From Paenibacillus alginolyticus DSM 5050 = NBRC 15375 (lineage in GTDB: Bacteria > Bacillota > Bacilli > Paenibacillales > NBRC-103111), in assembly GCF_000422905.1 (NCBI RefSeq), contig NZ_AUGY01000001.1:248001-312000 (forward strand): 64,000 nucleotides of DNA, read 5' to 3'. A program made the position numbers and the translations under genes. Each line of letters begins with the position of its first letter. The stretch's first letter is position 1. Shown in pieces: positions 49,906 to 59,116 of this stretch. The notes beneath the pieces were generated by a model. That model did not search any database. It saw only the letters and a list, made by a program, of their open reading frames with translations, and was not told where the DNA came from.

Positions 49906-51467
49906 AACGATGTTGCCGCTATGGCCTTTTGTTGATGGTCTTTATTGCTTGTTTGCTGGGGCTGGGAGGCAGTTTAACCGCCCATGCGGAAACTCCCAAT
50001 GACATGCTCGATCAACTGCTTCCGGGCGAAAGCGAAATGGGCATCGTGCCCGGCGAACGAACGCTTGACTACCGGCAGGTGCCTCCCGACCTCTATACCT
50101 TTGATTTGGGGTACGATTTGGTGGAGTGGAAGGGATGGAAACCGAAGCTGAACAATCCGTTTCCGTTCATGTTGAACTGGATTAGCAACGTGCTCTTTGT
50201 CGGCGGCGCTTTTATTGTCCGGCTCAGCATCTTTCTGATGCAGCTGGGTTTTCACACGGACTTGGTGAACGGGCAGCTATCTATGATCCTCCCCATGATG
50301 GACGGTATGCGAACGAGTTTATTTGCCAAGTTCCTTCCGTTTGCGCTCGTCCTGCTGGCGGCATGGATGGTAAAGATCGGATACTGGAATAACCAGACGA
50401 CGCGGCTTATGTCCGGTGTGGTCGGCTCACTCGTTGTGCTCATCGGCAGTTACTGGTTTTTCAGCCACTCCGGGCAGAGCATCCGCGCCATCTCGCAGAC
50501 CATGGATCAACTGACCCAAGTGACGATGGGCTCACTCGCCGCGCCGTATCAACGCGTCACCGGTGATCAGGCTGCAAATACCGGGTTCACCCATGTGGCG
50601 GATCAACAGCTGTTGGCAACGTCCAATCGACTGTGGAAGCTGTTCGTCGACAGACCTTGGACCATCGGAGAACTGAGCCGGCAGGATGCGAACGCGGTAC
50701 GCTTAACAGCAGAGGAAGTGAAAGCCATTGTCGAGAAGGCCAAAGAAAACGACATGAACTTTTTGGTAAACGAAGGAGACTCTTGGTCCACTCTTCTGCG
50801 GCAGTATGCGCCCGGTATGGGTCAGCGGGATATTTTACGCAAGGTACTGGGCGACCCCAAAATCAATCACGGCGACCATGCGGACATCCCGTATGTGTTC
50901 GGGGGCGGCGCGGCCGGCATACGCTGTCTGATTGCGTTGTTATCGTTGATTGCCGCGCTGACGCTTTTGCTGTTTGTCGGGACGATTGCGTTGATTCTAA
51001 TTTTGGCGCAGGAAATGGCGCTGGCCATTCTGATTTTAGCGCCGCTTGTGCTGTTGCTCGGGTTGTTTCCGGAGCGGGGTTTTGCGTTTGTGCGCCGCTG
51101 GGTCGGTTGGCTGATTGGCGTCCTTGGCACAAAGGTAATCTACGGCTTTTATATGGGCTTTACGCTGCTGATTGCGGATATTGTGGCGCGCGGGTCCGGC
51201 CTACTCTTGCTGCAGCAGATTTTTGTCGCGCTTCTTTTTTTCTGCGCCTTTTTGTTCCGGAAAAAGGTACTCAAACAAATCTTAAGCATTTTCCAAGCTC
51301 CCACGCCGCATGAAATGTACGATGCCTCTAAACGGGAGGTCGTTTACCACCTGGGCGAAGCGAAGCAGTCTTGGCAGCAGACCAAGGAAAACACGAAAAA
51401 AGCAAAAGCCGCCGTGAAGAAAATCCTTTCCGGATCCAATCAGTCGGGGAATGAAAAAGATGAGTAA
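49902..51467 (+). CDS. VirB6/TcpH-like polytopic channel protein
   Basis: This 521-residue protein has a signal peptide (LTAHAE), a first set of helices (about 100-200), a soluble loop of about 120 residues (DQLTQVTMGSLAAPYQRV, DVDRPW-like segment, GMGQRDILRKVLG), and a second, very hydrophobic helix set (about 330-460). The tail is Lys-rich (QQTKENTKKAKAAVKKIL). This is the layout of VirB6-type channel proteins of Gram-positive systems. TTG 49902 overlaps the VirB4 stop. Confidence 0.78.
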   Translation: MKRCCRYGLLLMVFIACLLGLGGSLTAHAETPNDMLDQLLPGESEMGIVPGERTLDYRQVPPDLYTFDLGYDLVEWKGWKPKLNNPFPFMLNWISNVLFVGGAFIVRLSIFLMQLGFHTDLVNGQLSMILPMMDGMRTSLFAKFLPFALVLLAAWMVKIGYWNNQTTRLMSGVVGSLVVLIGSYWFFSHSGQSIRAISQTMDQLTQVTMGSLAAPYQRVTGDQAANTGFTHVADQQLLATSNRLWKLFVDRPWTIGELSRQDANAVRLTAEEVKAIVEKAKENDMNFLVNEGDSWSTLLRQYAPGMGQRDILRKVLGDPKINHGDHADIPYVFGGGAAGIRCLIALLSLIAALTLLLFVGTIALILILAQEMALAILILAPLVLLLGLFPERGFAFVRRWVGWLIGVLGTKVIYGFYMGFTLLIADIVARGSGLLLLQQIFVALLFFCAFLFRKKVLKQILSIFQAPTPHEMYDASKREVVYHLGEAKQSWQQTKENTKKAKAAVKKILSGSNQSGNEKDE

Positions 51468-51795
51468 ATTTCGTGAGACCCGCAAACGTCTGCTTCAACA
51501 AAGATTCCTTTCTGAAGTGGTCGTTCACGATCTTATCACACGATCACCCCCGCGGGAAAAGGCGCTCGAACTTGTGTTCAACGGCTATATGCTGGAGGAT
51601 TCAGTGATGGAAAGTAAGTATGAACAAGAGGGGATGACGATGAATGTTGTGAAAGACTGGGAGGCGCTTGTAGCCAATTTAAGCCGGCGGGTACAAAACG
51701 GGGACGCCTCTTGCCGCCCGCTTCTGGAAAAAGCGGAACGTGAACTGCTACAAGCACGCGAGAAAGATACGGGCCAAAGCGGCAATGGACGTTAA
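51460..51795 (+). CDS. Hypothetical transfer-operon protein, 111 residues
   Basis: ATG 51460 overlaps the preceding stop and lies ten bases after GGGG. The product is charged and helical (FRETRKRLLQQRFLSEVV, NVVKDWEALVANLSRRVQ, LLEKAERELLQAREKD) with no membrane segment and no recognised domain. It overlaps the M23 hydrolase gene, so it is tightly coupled to transfer functions. Confidence 0.6.
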   Translation: MSKFRETRKRLLQQRFLSEVVVHDLITRSPPREKALELVFNGYMLEDSVMESKYEQEGMTMNVVKDWEALVANLSRRVQNGDASCRPLLEKAERELLQAREKDTGQSGNGR

Positions 51796-52771
51796 AGCTG
51801 AATGGAAGAAGCGGCTGATTTTGTGGGTGATCGGGGGCATCGGTTTTTCGGGTTTGGGGCTCATTGCGTTATTCAGCCTGCTGCTTGTGGTCATGCTTGG
51901 CATGTTCGCCAGTTCTTCGGATTCGTCCATGGATCGCATTCCGGTACCGCAGCAAAAGACGTTCGATATTCCGGCCGCTCTCCTTCCGCTGTACATCCGA
52001 GCAGAAAATGAGACGGTGTCCTGGAATCGGCTGGCCGCCATTCAGCGAGTGTCGACCAACTTTGGCCTGGAAAAACCAAAGCAAAGCGGCACGATCGGCG
52101 TTTTTGGCTTTCCTCGTTCCCTTTGGGAGACCTATCAAATCGATGGAGATCAGGATGGAAAGATCGATCTGGATAACCCGGTTGACGTCATTTACTCATT
52201 GGCGAATCTGTTTAAGCAGAGGCAAAACGAGGCAGAATCAACGTTGGCTCTGCTGTTTCCCGATCCGGCCGACCTAAGCCGGGTCTATGTCAAGGAACAG
52301 GAATACGCCTTGTCGCTGGTCATTCGGCACCATTGGTTGTGGCCGTTAGTCGGCTATTATTCTCTATCCAGCACCTACGGCTTCCGAACCGATCCGATCA
52401 CCGGACAGCCTGGAGCGTTTCACGACGGCATCGATATTCCCGCGCCACGCGGCACACCGGTCTTGGCGGCACGTGATGGAATTGTCGTCCAAGTTGAGCG
52501 AAGCACGTCCGGATATGGTAATCTGGTCCGTTTGCAGCATACGGGAGGCGTGGAAAGTTTTTACGGCCATTTAACCGATATTGGCGTGACGATGGGGCAA
52601 ACGGTGCATCAAGGCGAAGTGATCGGGTGGGTCGGCAGCACCGGGAAATCCACCGGACCGCATTTGCACTTTGGTATGGCGCAGAACGGCCAGTCCGTCG
52701 ATCCGCAAACGTTTGTGTTCAATCAGAAGGGGGGAGTACCGGATGGTGATGGTGCATCTGCGATTCCGTGA
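51785..52771 (+). CDS. Cell-wall hydrolase of the transfer system (M23, with degenerate lysozyme-like domain)
   Basis: This 328-residue protein has one membrane helix (about 12-40), a middle domain resembling a lytic transglycosylase (AIQRVSTNFGLEKPKQSGTIG, then FPRSLWETY) without a clear catalytic Glu, and a C-terminal LytM/M23 domain. The latter has the complete zinc set: FHDGIDIPAPRGTPV and GPHLHFGMA. M23 enzymes cut peptide cross-links of the wall to let the channel through. This replaces the CwlT/TcpG enzyme of related elements. ATG 51785 overlaps the previous gene. Confidence 0.85.
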   Translation: MDVKAEWKKRLILWVIGGIGFSGLGLIALFSLLLVVMLGMFASSSDSSMDRIPVPQQKTFDIPAALLPLYIRAENETVSWNRLAAIQRVSTNFGLEKPKQSGTIGVFGFPRSLWETYQIDGDQDGKIDLDNPVDVIYSLANLFKQRQNEAESTLALLFPDPADLSRVYVKEQEYALSLVIRHHWLWPLVGYYSLSSTYGFRTDPITGQPGAFHDGIDIPAPRGTPVLAARDGIVVQVERSTSGYGNLVRLQHTGGVESFYGHLTDIGVTMGQTVHQGEVIGWVGSTGKSTGPHLHFGMAQNGQSVDPQTFVFNQKGGVPDGDGASAIP

Positions 52772-52958
52772 ATGTGAGCACAATGGCGATTTGGACCATT
52801 ATGCGCGGGATGTCGTGAAATGCGGTGGAGAAGTCATTTATCGCGAATTGGATGCGTTGCACGAAAAAGGATTGCTTTCCGTTGAATTCGATAACGAAGC
52901 AAAGAGGGAAGAATTTTGGCGCAAGTTCAGGCAGACGGATTCGTACTCCTTTTGTTAA
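52743..52958 (+). CDS. Small hypothetical protein, 71 residues
   Basis: ATG 52743 follows AAGGGGGGAGTACCGG and overlaps the hydrolase gene by 29 bases in another frame. The product (MVMVHLRFRECEHNGDLDHY, VVKCGGEVIYRELD, KREEFWRKFRQTD) is soluble with three Cys. No family is recognised. Confidence 0.55.
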   Translation: MVMVHLRFRECEHNGDLDHYARDVVKCGGEVIYRELDALHEKGLLSVEFDNEAKREEFWRKFRQTDSYSFC

Positions 52959-53040
52959 ACAGGAAAATTCCATAACGGTGATACAAACGGCGATCTCGGA
53001 GGAGGTCGCTTTTTTATTGCCGTCAACAGGAGGAACTGCA

Positions 53041-53286
53041 ATGGGAAAATCGGTACAAAAAGTAATGACTCGCGGGGTGCAAAATCTCGGACTGTCCCAA
53101 ACGGTCATCGAGACCTTGTTCAAGAAAGCGGAGGGACTATTATCTTCCACTACCTTCCTTGCCTTTGGGCCGAAAGGCCAAGCTATATCCATTAACGATG
53201 GAAACGGCAAGTCGCTCGGAACACTGCCGTTCATGCTGCCGGAAAAAGTATGGATTATCTTTGACGATCATGGTGCCGTTGGATAG
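53041..53286 (+). CDS. Small hypothetical protein, 81 residues
   Basis: ATG 53041 has an ideal site (CAGGAGGAACTGCA). The product has a helical N-terminal half (SVQKVMTRGVQNLGLSQTVI) and a beta-rich end (TFLAFGPKGQAISINDGNG, KVWIIFDDHG). The frame is open further upstream, but the ribosome site fixes this start. The family is unknown. Confidence 0.6.
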   Translation: MGKSVQKVMTRGVQNLGLSQTVIETLFKKAEGLLSSTTFLAFGPKGQAISINDGNGKSLGTLPFMLPEKVWIIFDDHGAVG

Positions 53287-53314
53287 CAACCGCTCTTCTC
53301 CCGGAGGAGTATTG

Positions 53315-53464
53315 ATGTATCTCGGTCCCTGTGTCGATTTGTTTTGTGGCGCAGGCGGATTGTCCTCCGGGTTTAAGCAAGTAGGGTTTGACATTAGGAT
53401 CGGGGTAGATCTGGATGCATCCGCACTATTGACATATCTGCACAACCATCCACAGGCGGCTTGA
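53315..53464 (+). pseudogene. N-terminal stub of a C5 cytosine DNA methyltransferase
   Basis: After CGGAGGAGTATTG the 49-codon frame reads MYLGPCVDLFCGAGGLSSGF, which is motif I of Dcm-type enzymes. It goes on with the motif II acidic strand (IRIGVDLDASAL) and then stops. The PCQ catalytic motif and everything after it are missing. The next intact gene is an adenine methylase, so one methylase may have replaced another. Confidence 0.75.
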
Positions 53465-53608
53465 CTTACAGGGTACTGTACCGTTACCGACTTGTTATTA
53501 ATTGAATCGGTGTATGACTATGAAGCAGTGTGCTGTTCAGAGTTACCGGATTTGCGTGCCGCACTTTTTGTTTTTCTTTCATCGATCTATCAACCAGAGG
53601 AGGTAAAG

Positions 53609-54397
53609 ATGTTGCTAAAAAGCCCGATTCGATGGCAGGGTGGCAAGTCACGACTGCGTGAAGAAATCATTCGTCGTTTCCCGCCGCATATCGTTTATGC
53701 GGAAGTGTTTGGCGGCGGAGGCTGGGTGCTGTTCGGAAAGGAACGCTCCAAAGTGGAGGTTTACGCGGATATTAATGCGGAACTCGTCAATTTTTTTCGA
53801 GTGATTCAGGAAAATTGGGAGGAACTGGCCCAACGCTTTCAATGGGCGCTTTACGCACGCGATGAATTCCAACGGATTATGAATCGCCGCGGTCAGGAGC
53901 GCGACCCGGTCACCCGTGCCTACGATTTTTATTACCGGATCTATTCCCATTTTGGCGGCAAATATAACGACAGTGATGATTGGGGGTACACACGGAGCAA
54001 ACCGGCGTATGACTTGAGCAAAGTAAAACATAAATTCAAACTGGCACACGAACGGTTAATCGGGGTATATATCGAAAACCGATCTTTCGCAGAGCTACTC
54101 CAGCGGTATGACTCGCCGGATACCTTTTTTTATTGCGATCCGCCCTACCTTGGCCTTTCCGGATATTTGTACAAATTTGATGAAACGCATCACCGGCAGT
54201 TAAGGGAGCTGCTCGGCACGATCAAGGGCAAGTTTCTGCTCAGCATTAACGACCATCCGCTTATACGGGAATGGTACAGCGTGTTTCACATAGAGAGTCT
54301 GGAAACCAGATATTCAATCGCCAAACAGCCCGCAGGCCGCCAGCCGGTGAAAGAATTAATTATTATGAATTACTCTTCTACAACTGATAACAAATAA
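53609..54397 (+). CDS. DNA adenine methylase (D12 class, Dam-like)
   Basis: This 262-residue methylase has the D12 order: IRWQGGKSRL, motif I AEVFGGGGWVLF, the acidic motif II (EVYADINAELVNFF), and catalytic motif IV DPPY in FFYCDPPYLG. It methylates N6 of adenine in a short site, with Dam- or DpnM-like GATC possible but unproven. ATG 53609 follows AGAGGAGG; the frame is open from 53492. No restriction partner is nearby, so it is probably a solitary, element-borne methylase. Confidence 0.9.
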   Translation: MLLKSPIRWQGGKSRLREEIIRRFPPHIVYAEVFGGGGWVLFGKERSKVEVYADINAELVNFFRVIQENWEELAQRFQWALYARDEFQRIMNRRGQERDPVTRAYDFYYRIYSHFGGKYNDSDDWGYTRSKPAYDLSKVKHKFKLAHERLIGVYIENRSFAELLQRYDSPDTFFYCDPPYLGLSGYLYKFDETHHRQLRELLGTIKGKFLLSINDHPLIREWYSVFHIESLETRYSIAKQPAGRQPVKELIIMNYSSTTDNK

Positions 54398-54441
54398 GCT
54401 GGATGTTATCAACCTACAAGAACGACGGAGGGAAGACAGGT

Positions 54442-54753
54442 ATGAAAACGGCAGATGTAGTTGTGTATAAACAGTTAAGAAAGGTGCCTCGGCTCCCTGA
54501 GTACGAAGACAAAACGAAGCCCTACACCAAGCTGTACCGGAATGTGCCGATTTTCATTGTTAGCCCAATAGAACTAAACCACATTATTCGTCTCGATCAT
54601 TCGAAACTCCTTGAAACACATTGTCATGAATCCCTGCTTATTTTAACGGATAAAGCCCGTGTAATGGCAGTGGAGCCTGAAGGATACGATTATGCAAAAT
54701 ACACTTGGACGATTGATCGAGAAACCGCGTTAAACATTTTAAGTCAGGTCTAG
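54442..54753 (+). CDS. Hypothetical protein, 103 residues
   Basis: ATG 54442 follows GGAGGGAAGACAGG. The product (TADVVVYKQLRKVPRLPEYE, NVPIFIVSPIELNHII, HESLLILTDKARVM, YTWTIDRETALNIL) is soluble, mixed alpha/beta and has no known domain. It lies between the methylase and the Tad operon. Confidence 0.6.
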   Translation: MKTADVVVYKQLRKVPRLPEYEDKTKPYTKLYRNVPIFIVSPIELNHIIRLDHSKLLETHCHESLLILTDKARVMAVEPEGYDYAKYTWTIDRETALNILSQV

Positions 54754-54775
54754 TGGGACAGAGAGGTCGAAAAAT

Positions 54776-54955
54776 ATGGAGGATCAGGTACGGATCGAAA
54801 ACAAAAACGGGGAATTTGCCATTATCCTCGTCCAATCGGGGCAGTCGCATCTAATGGACCAGCGAGCTTGCTTTGAAGATGCCAAGGAATACTCCATCCA
54901 TTTGTCCAAATCCATAAAGCTCCCCGTGTATTATGAAGGTGAAAAAATGACTTGA
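54776..54955 (+). CDS. Small hypothetical protein, 59 residues
   Basis: GAGAGGTCG lies eight bases before ATG 54776. The product starts MEDQVRIENKNGEFAIILVQ and is acidic, with one Cys and a beta-rich N-terminus. It is too short for fold recognition. It ends 36 bases before the tadZ start and seems to lead the pilus operon. Confidence 0.5.
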   Translation: MEDQVRIENKNGEFAIILVQSGQSHLMDQRACFEDAKEYSIHLSKSIKLPVYYEGEKMT

Positions 54956-54990
54956 AGGTAAAGAATGAACCCAAGAAAGGAGAGGAGCTA

Positions 54991-56307
54991 GTGCAAGTAT
55001 ATTTTTTTCGTGCCCGAAAACGTGACAAACTCATTGAGGACATTCGTCAGTTGGGTTGGTCCACTCGGGTCATCTATGATATCCATAAAGTGACGAAAGA
55101 TATCAAGTGGATCATCCTGGATGCAAGCTCAGGAAACTGGAAGACCAATGCTGCCATCTTTACGAGAAAAGGGCTACGGATGTTGCTGCTTATCGACGAA
55201 GAAATATCAGAGGATGAGCTGAGGGAAATCGGAATTTCGGGAGTCCTATTTCCGGACGAACAATTTTGTGCCCGCTATTTAGAGCTGACGCAGATAGAAG
55301 AGGTACTAGCGGATGAAATCACGGCAACGAATGAACCGAATCAAAGCATTCCCTTATCCCAAAGGCTGAACAAGACCAGCTCAGAGGAAATAACAAACGA
55401 AACGAAATTGCCGATTCAAATAACAGTAAAGAAGGAAATAGCCTCAGTAGACATCTTTAATCAGCAGCCAGAAACGGATACCGCAGAATCAAGCTTCAAC
55501 GAAAAAATGGAAAGATCCACTTTGCCTTCTATAGTTACAGTATATGGAGCGAAAGGAGGCATAGGTCGAACCGTATTCCTGCTAAATCTGGCTTCGGTTT
55601 TGGCGAAATTTGGTCTTAAAGCCTGTGTGCTGGATTTGGATTTGTATCATGGCACGGTGGCAGCTACGCTTCAAGTTCATCCCGAGTGGGCCATTACCGA
55701 TTTGGTTCGGAGAATACACGAGCCCAAATTAAGACAAACCTGTCTCCAGCAAAGTGAGATGGGTTTTTCTTTTGTCGCGGCACCCACAAGCTACATGGAT
55801 ATTTCAGGGATAACGATCGATGCCTTGGTGGAGGTGATTCATTTCTTGAAAGAGGAAATGGATATCGTCTTGATAGATATACCGACTATTTTTGATAGTG
55901 GATTGAAGGGGATTATGGAGCACTCCGATTCCATATTGTTGATGACTTCTGACGAGTCGGCGAGTGTGAAGAATCTTCGGATGATGGCCGGCGAATTGCA
56001 AAAGTTGGGAAAGCCGCAGCTCTTCACGATAGGGAATCGGGTAACCGGACATGGCGTCAGCGAAGCCGAATTCAAGGAATTCTTGCCTTGGCCTTTGTTA
56101 CTTTCATTCGCAGAAGATGCCACTGTCGGGATTCTCGCAAAACGCGGCAAATGCATTGCGATCGAGCAGCCCACTCATGCCTACAGTGTCCAACTGGAGC
56201 GGTTGGTTAGAAGATGGGTAGGGCAGGAAGCAGCGGCGAACAAATCGTGGTTGGGTAGTTTACAGCAACGATTGATTCCAAAAAGAAAGGGAGGGAAGCA
56301 GCCATGA
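54991..56307 (+). CDS. tadZ: TadZ/CpaE-like ParA-type ATPase
   Basis: This 438-residue protein has an N-terminal atypical receiver-like domain (about 1-105: VYFFRARKRDKLIEDIRQLG, no phospho-Asp motif), a linker, and a MinD/ParA ATPase at 190-430 with deviant Walker A YGAKGGIGRTVFLLNLAS and VLDLDLYHGTVA. TadZ proteins place the Tad pilus machine in the cell. GTG 54991 follows AAGGAGAGGAG; the frame is open from 54952. The gene overlaps cpaB by ATGA-type coupling. Confidence 0.85.
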   Translation: MQVYFFRARKRDKLIEDIRQLGWSTRVIYDIHKVTKDIKWIILDASSGNWKTNAAIFTRKGLRMLLLIDEEISEDELREIGISGVLFPDEQFCARYLELTQIEEVLADEITATNEPNQSIPLSQRLNKTSSEEITNETKLPIQITVKKEIASVDIFNQQPETDTAESSFNEKMERSTLPSIVTVYGAKGGIGRTVFLLNLASVLAKFGLKACVLDLDLYHGTVAATLQVHPEWAITDLVRRIHEPKLRQTCLQQSEMGFSFVAAPTSYMDISGITIDALVEVIHFLKEEMDIVLIDIPTIFDSGLKGIMEHSDSILLMTSDESASVKNLRMMAGELQKLGKPQLFTIGNRVTGHGVSEAEFKEFLPWPLLLSFAEDATVGILAKRGKCIAIEQPTHAYSVQLERLVRRWVGQEAAANKSWLGSLQQRLIPKRKGGKQP

Positions 56308-56909
56308 AGGTATGGGAAATGAAAAAATCCAACCTCATTTTTATATTCGCCACCATCCTTGCCCTTTTGATGGGCTTTAAAGTGCAGAACCTGCTTTCCC
56401 AAGTGAAGCAGGCTGGCGTCGTCCAGGCGGCAGCGGTGAAAGATAACGTGACGATCGGAGCGTATCAACTCATTCAAGCCTCCGACGTCACGCTGAAAGA
56501 AGTGCCGAAGACAAGTGTTCAGCCCGATACGCTCTTTTCCTTGCAAGAAGTGATCGGAAAACGAATGGCCATGACGGTATTGCCTTCTACTACCTTGCGC
56601 AAAGGGAATTTGGTTTCATCGAGCTCCTTGACCGGTGTCTTATCAAGTCTAGGCAAGGAGAATGTAGTGGCCGTCACTATCCCGATTGATATCGAACAAG
56701 CGGGGCTTGGCAAAGTGGGGGAATTCGTTACCCTGCATGGGATCATGCGGCAAGGGACGGAGGCGGCACTGGTCAGTATTCGGAAAGTGCCCATTTTGGA
56801 AAAGACGGCTCAGGTGGTAACGGTGGCGGTAACCACAGAACAGTCGGACGCCCTGGATCAAGTTCTTTTATCTGGTGGCAAAATTCGCATCGTTTTAAAT
56901 CAACCGTAG
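56304..56909 (+). CDS. CpaB/RcpC-like Flp pilus assembly protein
   Basis: This 201-residue protein has an N-terminal helix (LIFIFATILALLMGFKVQ) and a SAF domain (VTIGAYQLIQASDVTLKEVP, IGKRMAMTVLPSTTLRKGNL), followed by the CpaB tail (VAVTIPIDIEQAGLGKVGEFV, AQVVTVAVTTEQSDAL). In Gram-negatives it supports the pilus secretin. Gram-positives lack that pore, so here it probably acts in the wall zone. ATG 56304 overlaps the tadZ stop. Confidence 0.82.
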   Translation: MKVWEMKKSNLIFIFATILALLMGFKVQNLLSQVKQAGVVQAAAVKDNVTIGAYQLIQASDVTLKEVPKTSVQPDTLFSLQEVIGKRMAMTVLPSTTLRKGNLVSSSSLTGVLSSLGKENVVAVTIPIDIEQAGLGKVGEFVTLHGIMRQGTEAALVSIRKVPILEKTAQVVTVAVTTEQSDALDQVLLSGGKIRIVLNQP

Positions 56910-56919
56910 GAGGTGCTTC

Positions 56920-58227
56920 ATGTTACGTGGCTTTGGTCAACCTCGAACCGAAGATTCTCCAGACCGTTCGGTGGCAAAGAGTAGGATTGAACTCGGATCT
57001 GTCCTAACACGGGTATACAGTGAACTGCGGCCTCACCATTTTAATTCGGAGGATCCTGAGTCAATGCCGGCACTGCAGCAACTGATTCTTCAAGTTGTAA
57101 AGGACGTGTATCCGCATCTTCCAAGGGAGGATAAGGAACGGCTGATGAAGTTAGTGATCAGTGAAATGACGGGTTTCGGTCCACTTGATCCGCTCATGCG
57201 GATGGAAGGCGTTACGGATATCCAGGCCATCGGGCCGCAAACCATCCATTATACATTAGAGGGAAAACGGCAAGCCTTTGTGGACGCCCAATTTCGGGAT
57301 GAAGAACATTGCCGTCAATTTGTGCATCGGCTGGCCATTCAATGCGGGCGCACCTTCGATGAATCCGTTCGCGAGGTGGACCTCGATTTAGCCGACGGGT
57401 CCCGTTTGCATGCGATCAAGACAACATCGGGAACGGTGATGACCATTCGTCGCCCCTCCCGTTTTTTGGATTTATCGTTTCTTTTGAACAAGCGGGTGAT
57501 TACGCATAAAGCGATAGCCTTTTTAAAAGCGGTACAGCAGCGAAAACTTTCCTGGATTATCGCGGGGAATACCGGATCGCTCAAGACCACATTGATTCAG
57601 TTATTGCTTTCGCAGGAAGTGGTTTCTCCCAACCGCGTTGTGGCCGTGATTGAAGAAAAAAAGGAGCTGCGGCCTGACCTGCCCTATGTGATCTCGATGG
57701 AGGAAGTGTTGCCAAAGAGCGACGGGCAAGGGGGATACCAGCTGCGGCAGTATGTGCGGGCGGCGATGCGAATGTATCTCGATGTGCTGGTGATCGGGGA
57801 ACTGCGCGGTCCGGAGGCGCTGGACGCGCTACGTGCGGCGAACTCCGGGCATCAAGTCATCTCTTCGATTCACGCGGGGACACCGGAGCAGGCGCTTGCT
57901 GCACTGAAGACACTCGGTCTAACGGCAGGTCAGGTCTCTGAAACCGTCATTGATGAACTGATCGCCGGCGGGATCCGCATTCTTGTTCAAAATGAACGAA
58001 TCGAAAGCAGTTCCGGGTATCGGCTTTTGTTGAAATCCATTTCCGAAGTGGTTTATCAGGACGGGATGCTCGCTGCTCGACCGATATTTGAGTTTCAAGA
58101 GGAAGGCTCGGGAATGGACGGCGTACCCGCCGGAAAACTTCAGTTTCTAGGACTGAGTGAAGGCTTGGAAAAGGATTTTCATTCCTGGGGAATTCCTATT
58201 GAGGCTTTACTGGGAGGAAATAAATGA
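56920..58227 (+). CDS. tadA: TadA/CpaF pilus assembly ATPase with unusual Walker A
   Basis: This 435-residue secretion ATPase has FGPLDPLMRMEGVTDIQAIG, TMTIRRP-type segment (VMTIRRPSRF), the Asp box RVVAVIEEKKEL, Walker B VLVIGELRGPEALDAL and the His box GHQVISSIHAGTPEQAL. The Walker A loop reads GNTGSLKTT, with Leu in place of the usual Gly (GSGKT). It drives extension, and in many systems retraction, of Flp pili. AGGAGG precedes ATG 56920. It overlaps tadB by four bases. Confidence 0.9.
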   Translation: MLRGFGQPRTEDSPDRSVAKSRIELGSVLTRVYSELRPHHFNSEDPESMPALQQLILQVVKDVYPHLPREDKERLMKLVISEMTGFGPLDPLMRMEGVTDIQAIGPQTIHYTLEGKRQAFVDAQFRDEEHCRQFVHRLAIQCGRTFDESVREVDLDLADGSRLHAIKTTSGTVMTIRRPSRFLDLSFLLNKRVITHKAIAFLKAVQQRKLSWIIAGNTGSLKTTLIQLLLSQEVVSPNRVVAVIEEKKELRPDLPYVISMEEVLPKSDGQGGYQLRQYVRAAMRMYLDVLVIGELRGPEALDALRAANSGHQVISSIHAGTPEQALAALKTLGLTAGQVSETVIDELIAGGIRILVQNERIESSSGYRLLLKSISEVVYQDGMLAARPIFEFQEEGSGMDGVPAGKLQFLGLSEGLEKDFHSWGIPIEALLGGNK

Positions 58228-59081
58228 TCGGACTCGGGATAAGCATCGTGGGTTTATTGATTTTGGCCGGTGTGTGGCAGCAGAAACGGGAACGATGGAT
58301 CGCTTTCCGGCGATTCATGCTCGGAAGTTCGGCCCATCCGCACGATTCTATTGTCTTACAATGGCTGGAGCGGCGATTTCCATTTGCACCTGCTCGATCT
58401 CTGCCACTGATCATCAGCCTTTTTATCTTGCCTGTTCTCCTCGGTATCGTCATGGCATTATCACAGCAATCTTGGGTCCCAGTTTTGTTGGGAGTTGCAG
58501 CTTCTTTATTTGGCCCTTGGGGCACTTACTCTCTAAAAAGTTACATTTGGAAAAGGCGCTGCCGCAACCAAATGAAGGACGCGTTGCGTTTGGCCTCTAC
58601 GGCTTTGCGTGCCGGGACGACTTTTGCGGAGGCGCTGGCTCGCGCGGCTTTGGAATTGCCTGAGCCGATGAGCGGGCTCCTGCTCCAGGCGAACCGGGAA
58701 ATTCGTCTGGGAAAACCGGAAGGGGAAGCCTTCCACAAACTTGCGGAACAGACAGGAGTTAGTGATTTTTCCTCCATCGCCGGATTAATTGAGCTAACGA
58801 TCGTAAAAGGTGGGAAACTGCCCTATATTTTGGATGATGTGGTGAATTACATGGAGGAAGATGAAGAACTGCTCGCGGATTTACGCGGCGAGACTTCTTC
58901 CTACCGCATGTCAGCCTATCTTCTTCCTCTTTTATTATTGGGTTTATTGCTTTGGTTTTGGCCGGCGATCAGCCCTATGCTGAACCAGACCTGGTTTTTT
59001 GTCCTATTTGTAGCGGCCCTAAGCTTCATGAGTGTAGGGCTTTTTTTAACGTATCGATTGGTACGGAAGCTGGATGTGTAA
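58224..59081 (+). CDS. tadB: TadB-like pilus membrane platform protein
   Basis: This 285-residue protein has helices near 3-20 and 62-95 and two at the C-terminus (about 225-280). The T2SSF cytoplasmic domain lies at about 118-225 (ALRLASTALRAGTTFAEALARA, GLLLQANREIRLGKPEGEAF, VVNYMEEDEELLADLRGET). It forms the inner-membrane base with TadC. The ATG overlaps the tadA stop, so the genes are coupled. Confidence 0.87.
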   Translation: MIGLGISIVGLLILAGVWQQKRERWIAFRRFMLGSSAHPHDSIVLQWLERRFPFAPARSLPLIISLFILPVLLGIVMALSQQSWVPVLLGVAASLFGPWGTYSLKSYIWKRRCRNQMKDALRLASTALRAGTTFAEALARAALELPEPMSGLLLQANREIRLGKPEGEAFHKLAEQTGVSDFSSIAGLIELTIVKGGKLPYILDDVVNYMEEDEELLADLRGETSSYRMSAYLLPLLLLGLLLWFWPAISPMLNQTWFFVLFVAALSFMSVGLFLTYRLVRKLDV

Positions 59082-59116
59082 GAAACCGGATGACCAGGAC
59101 GAGGAGGTGAGAAGGT

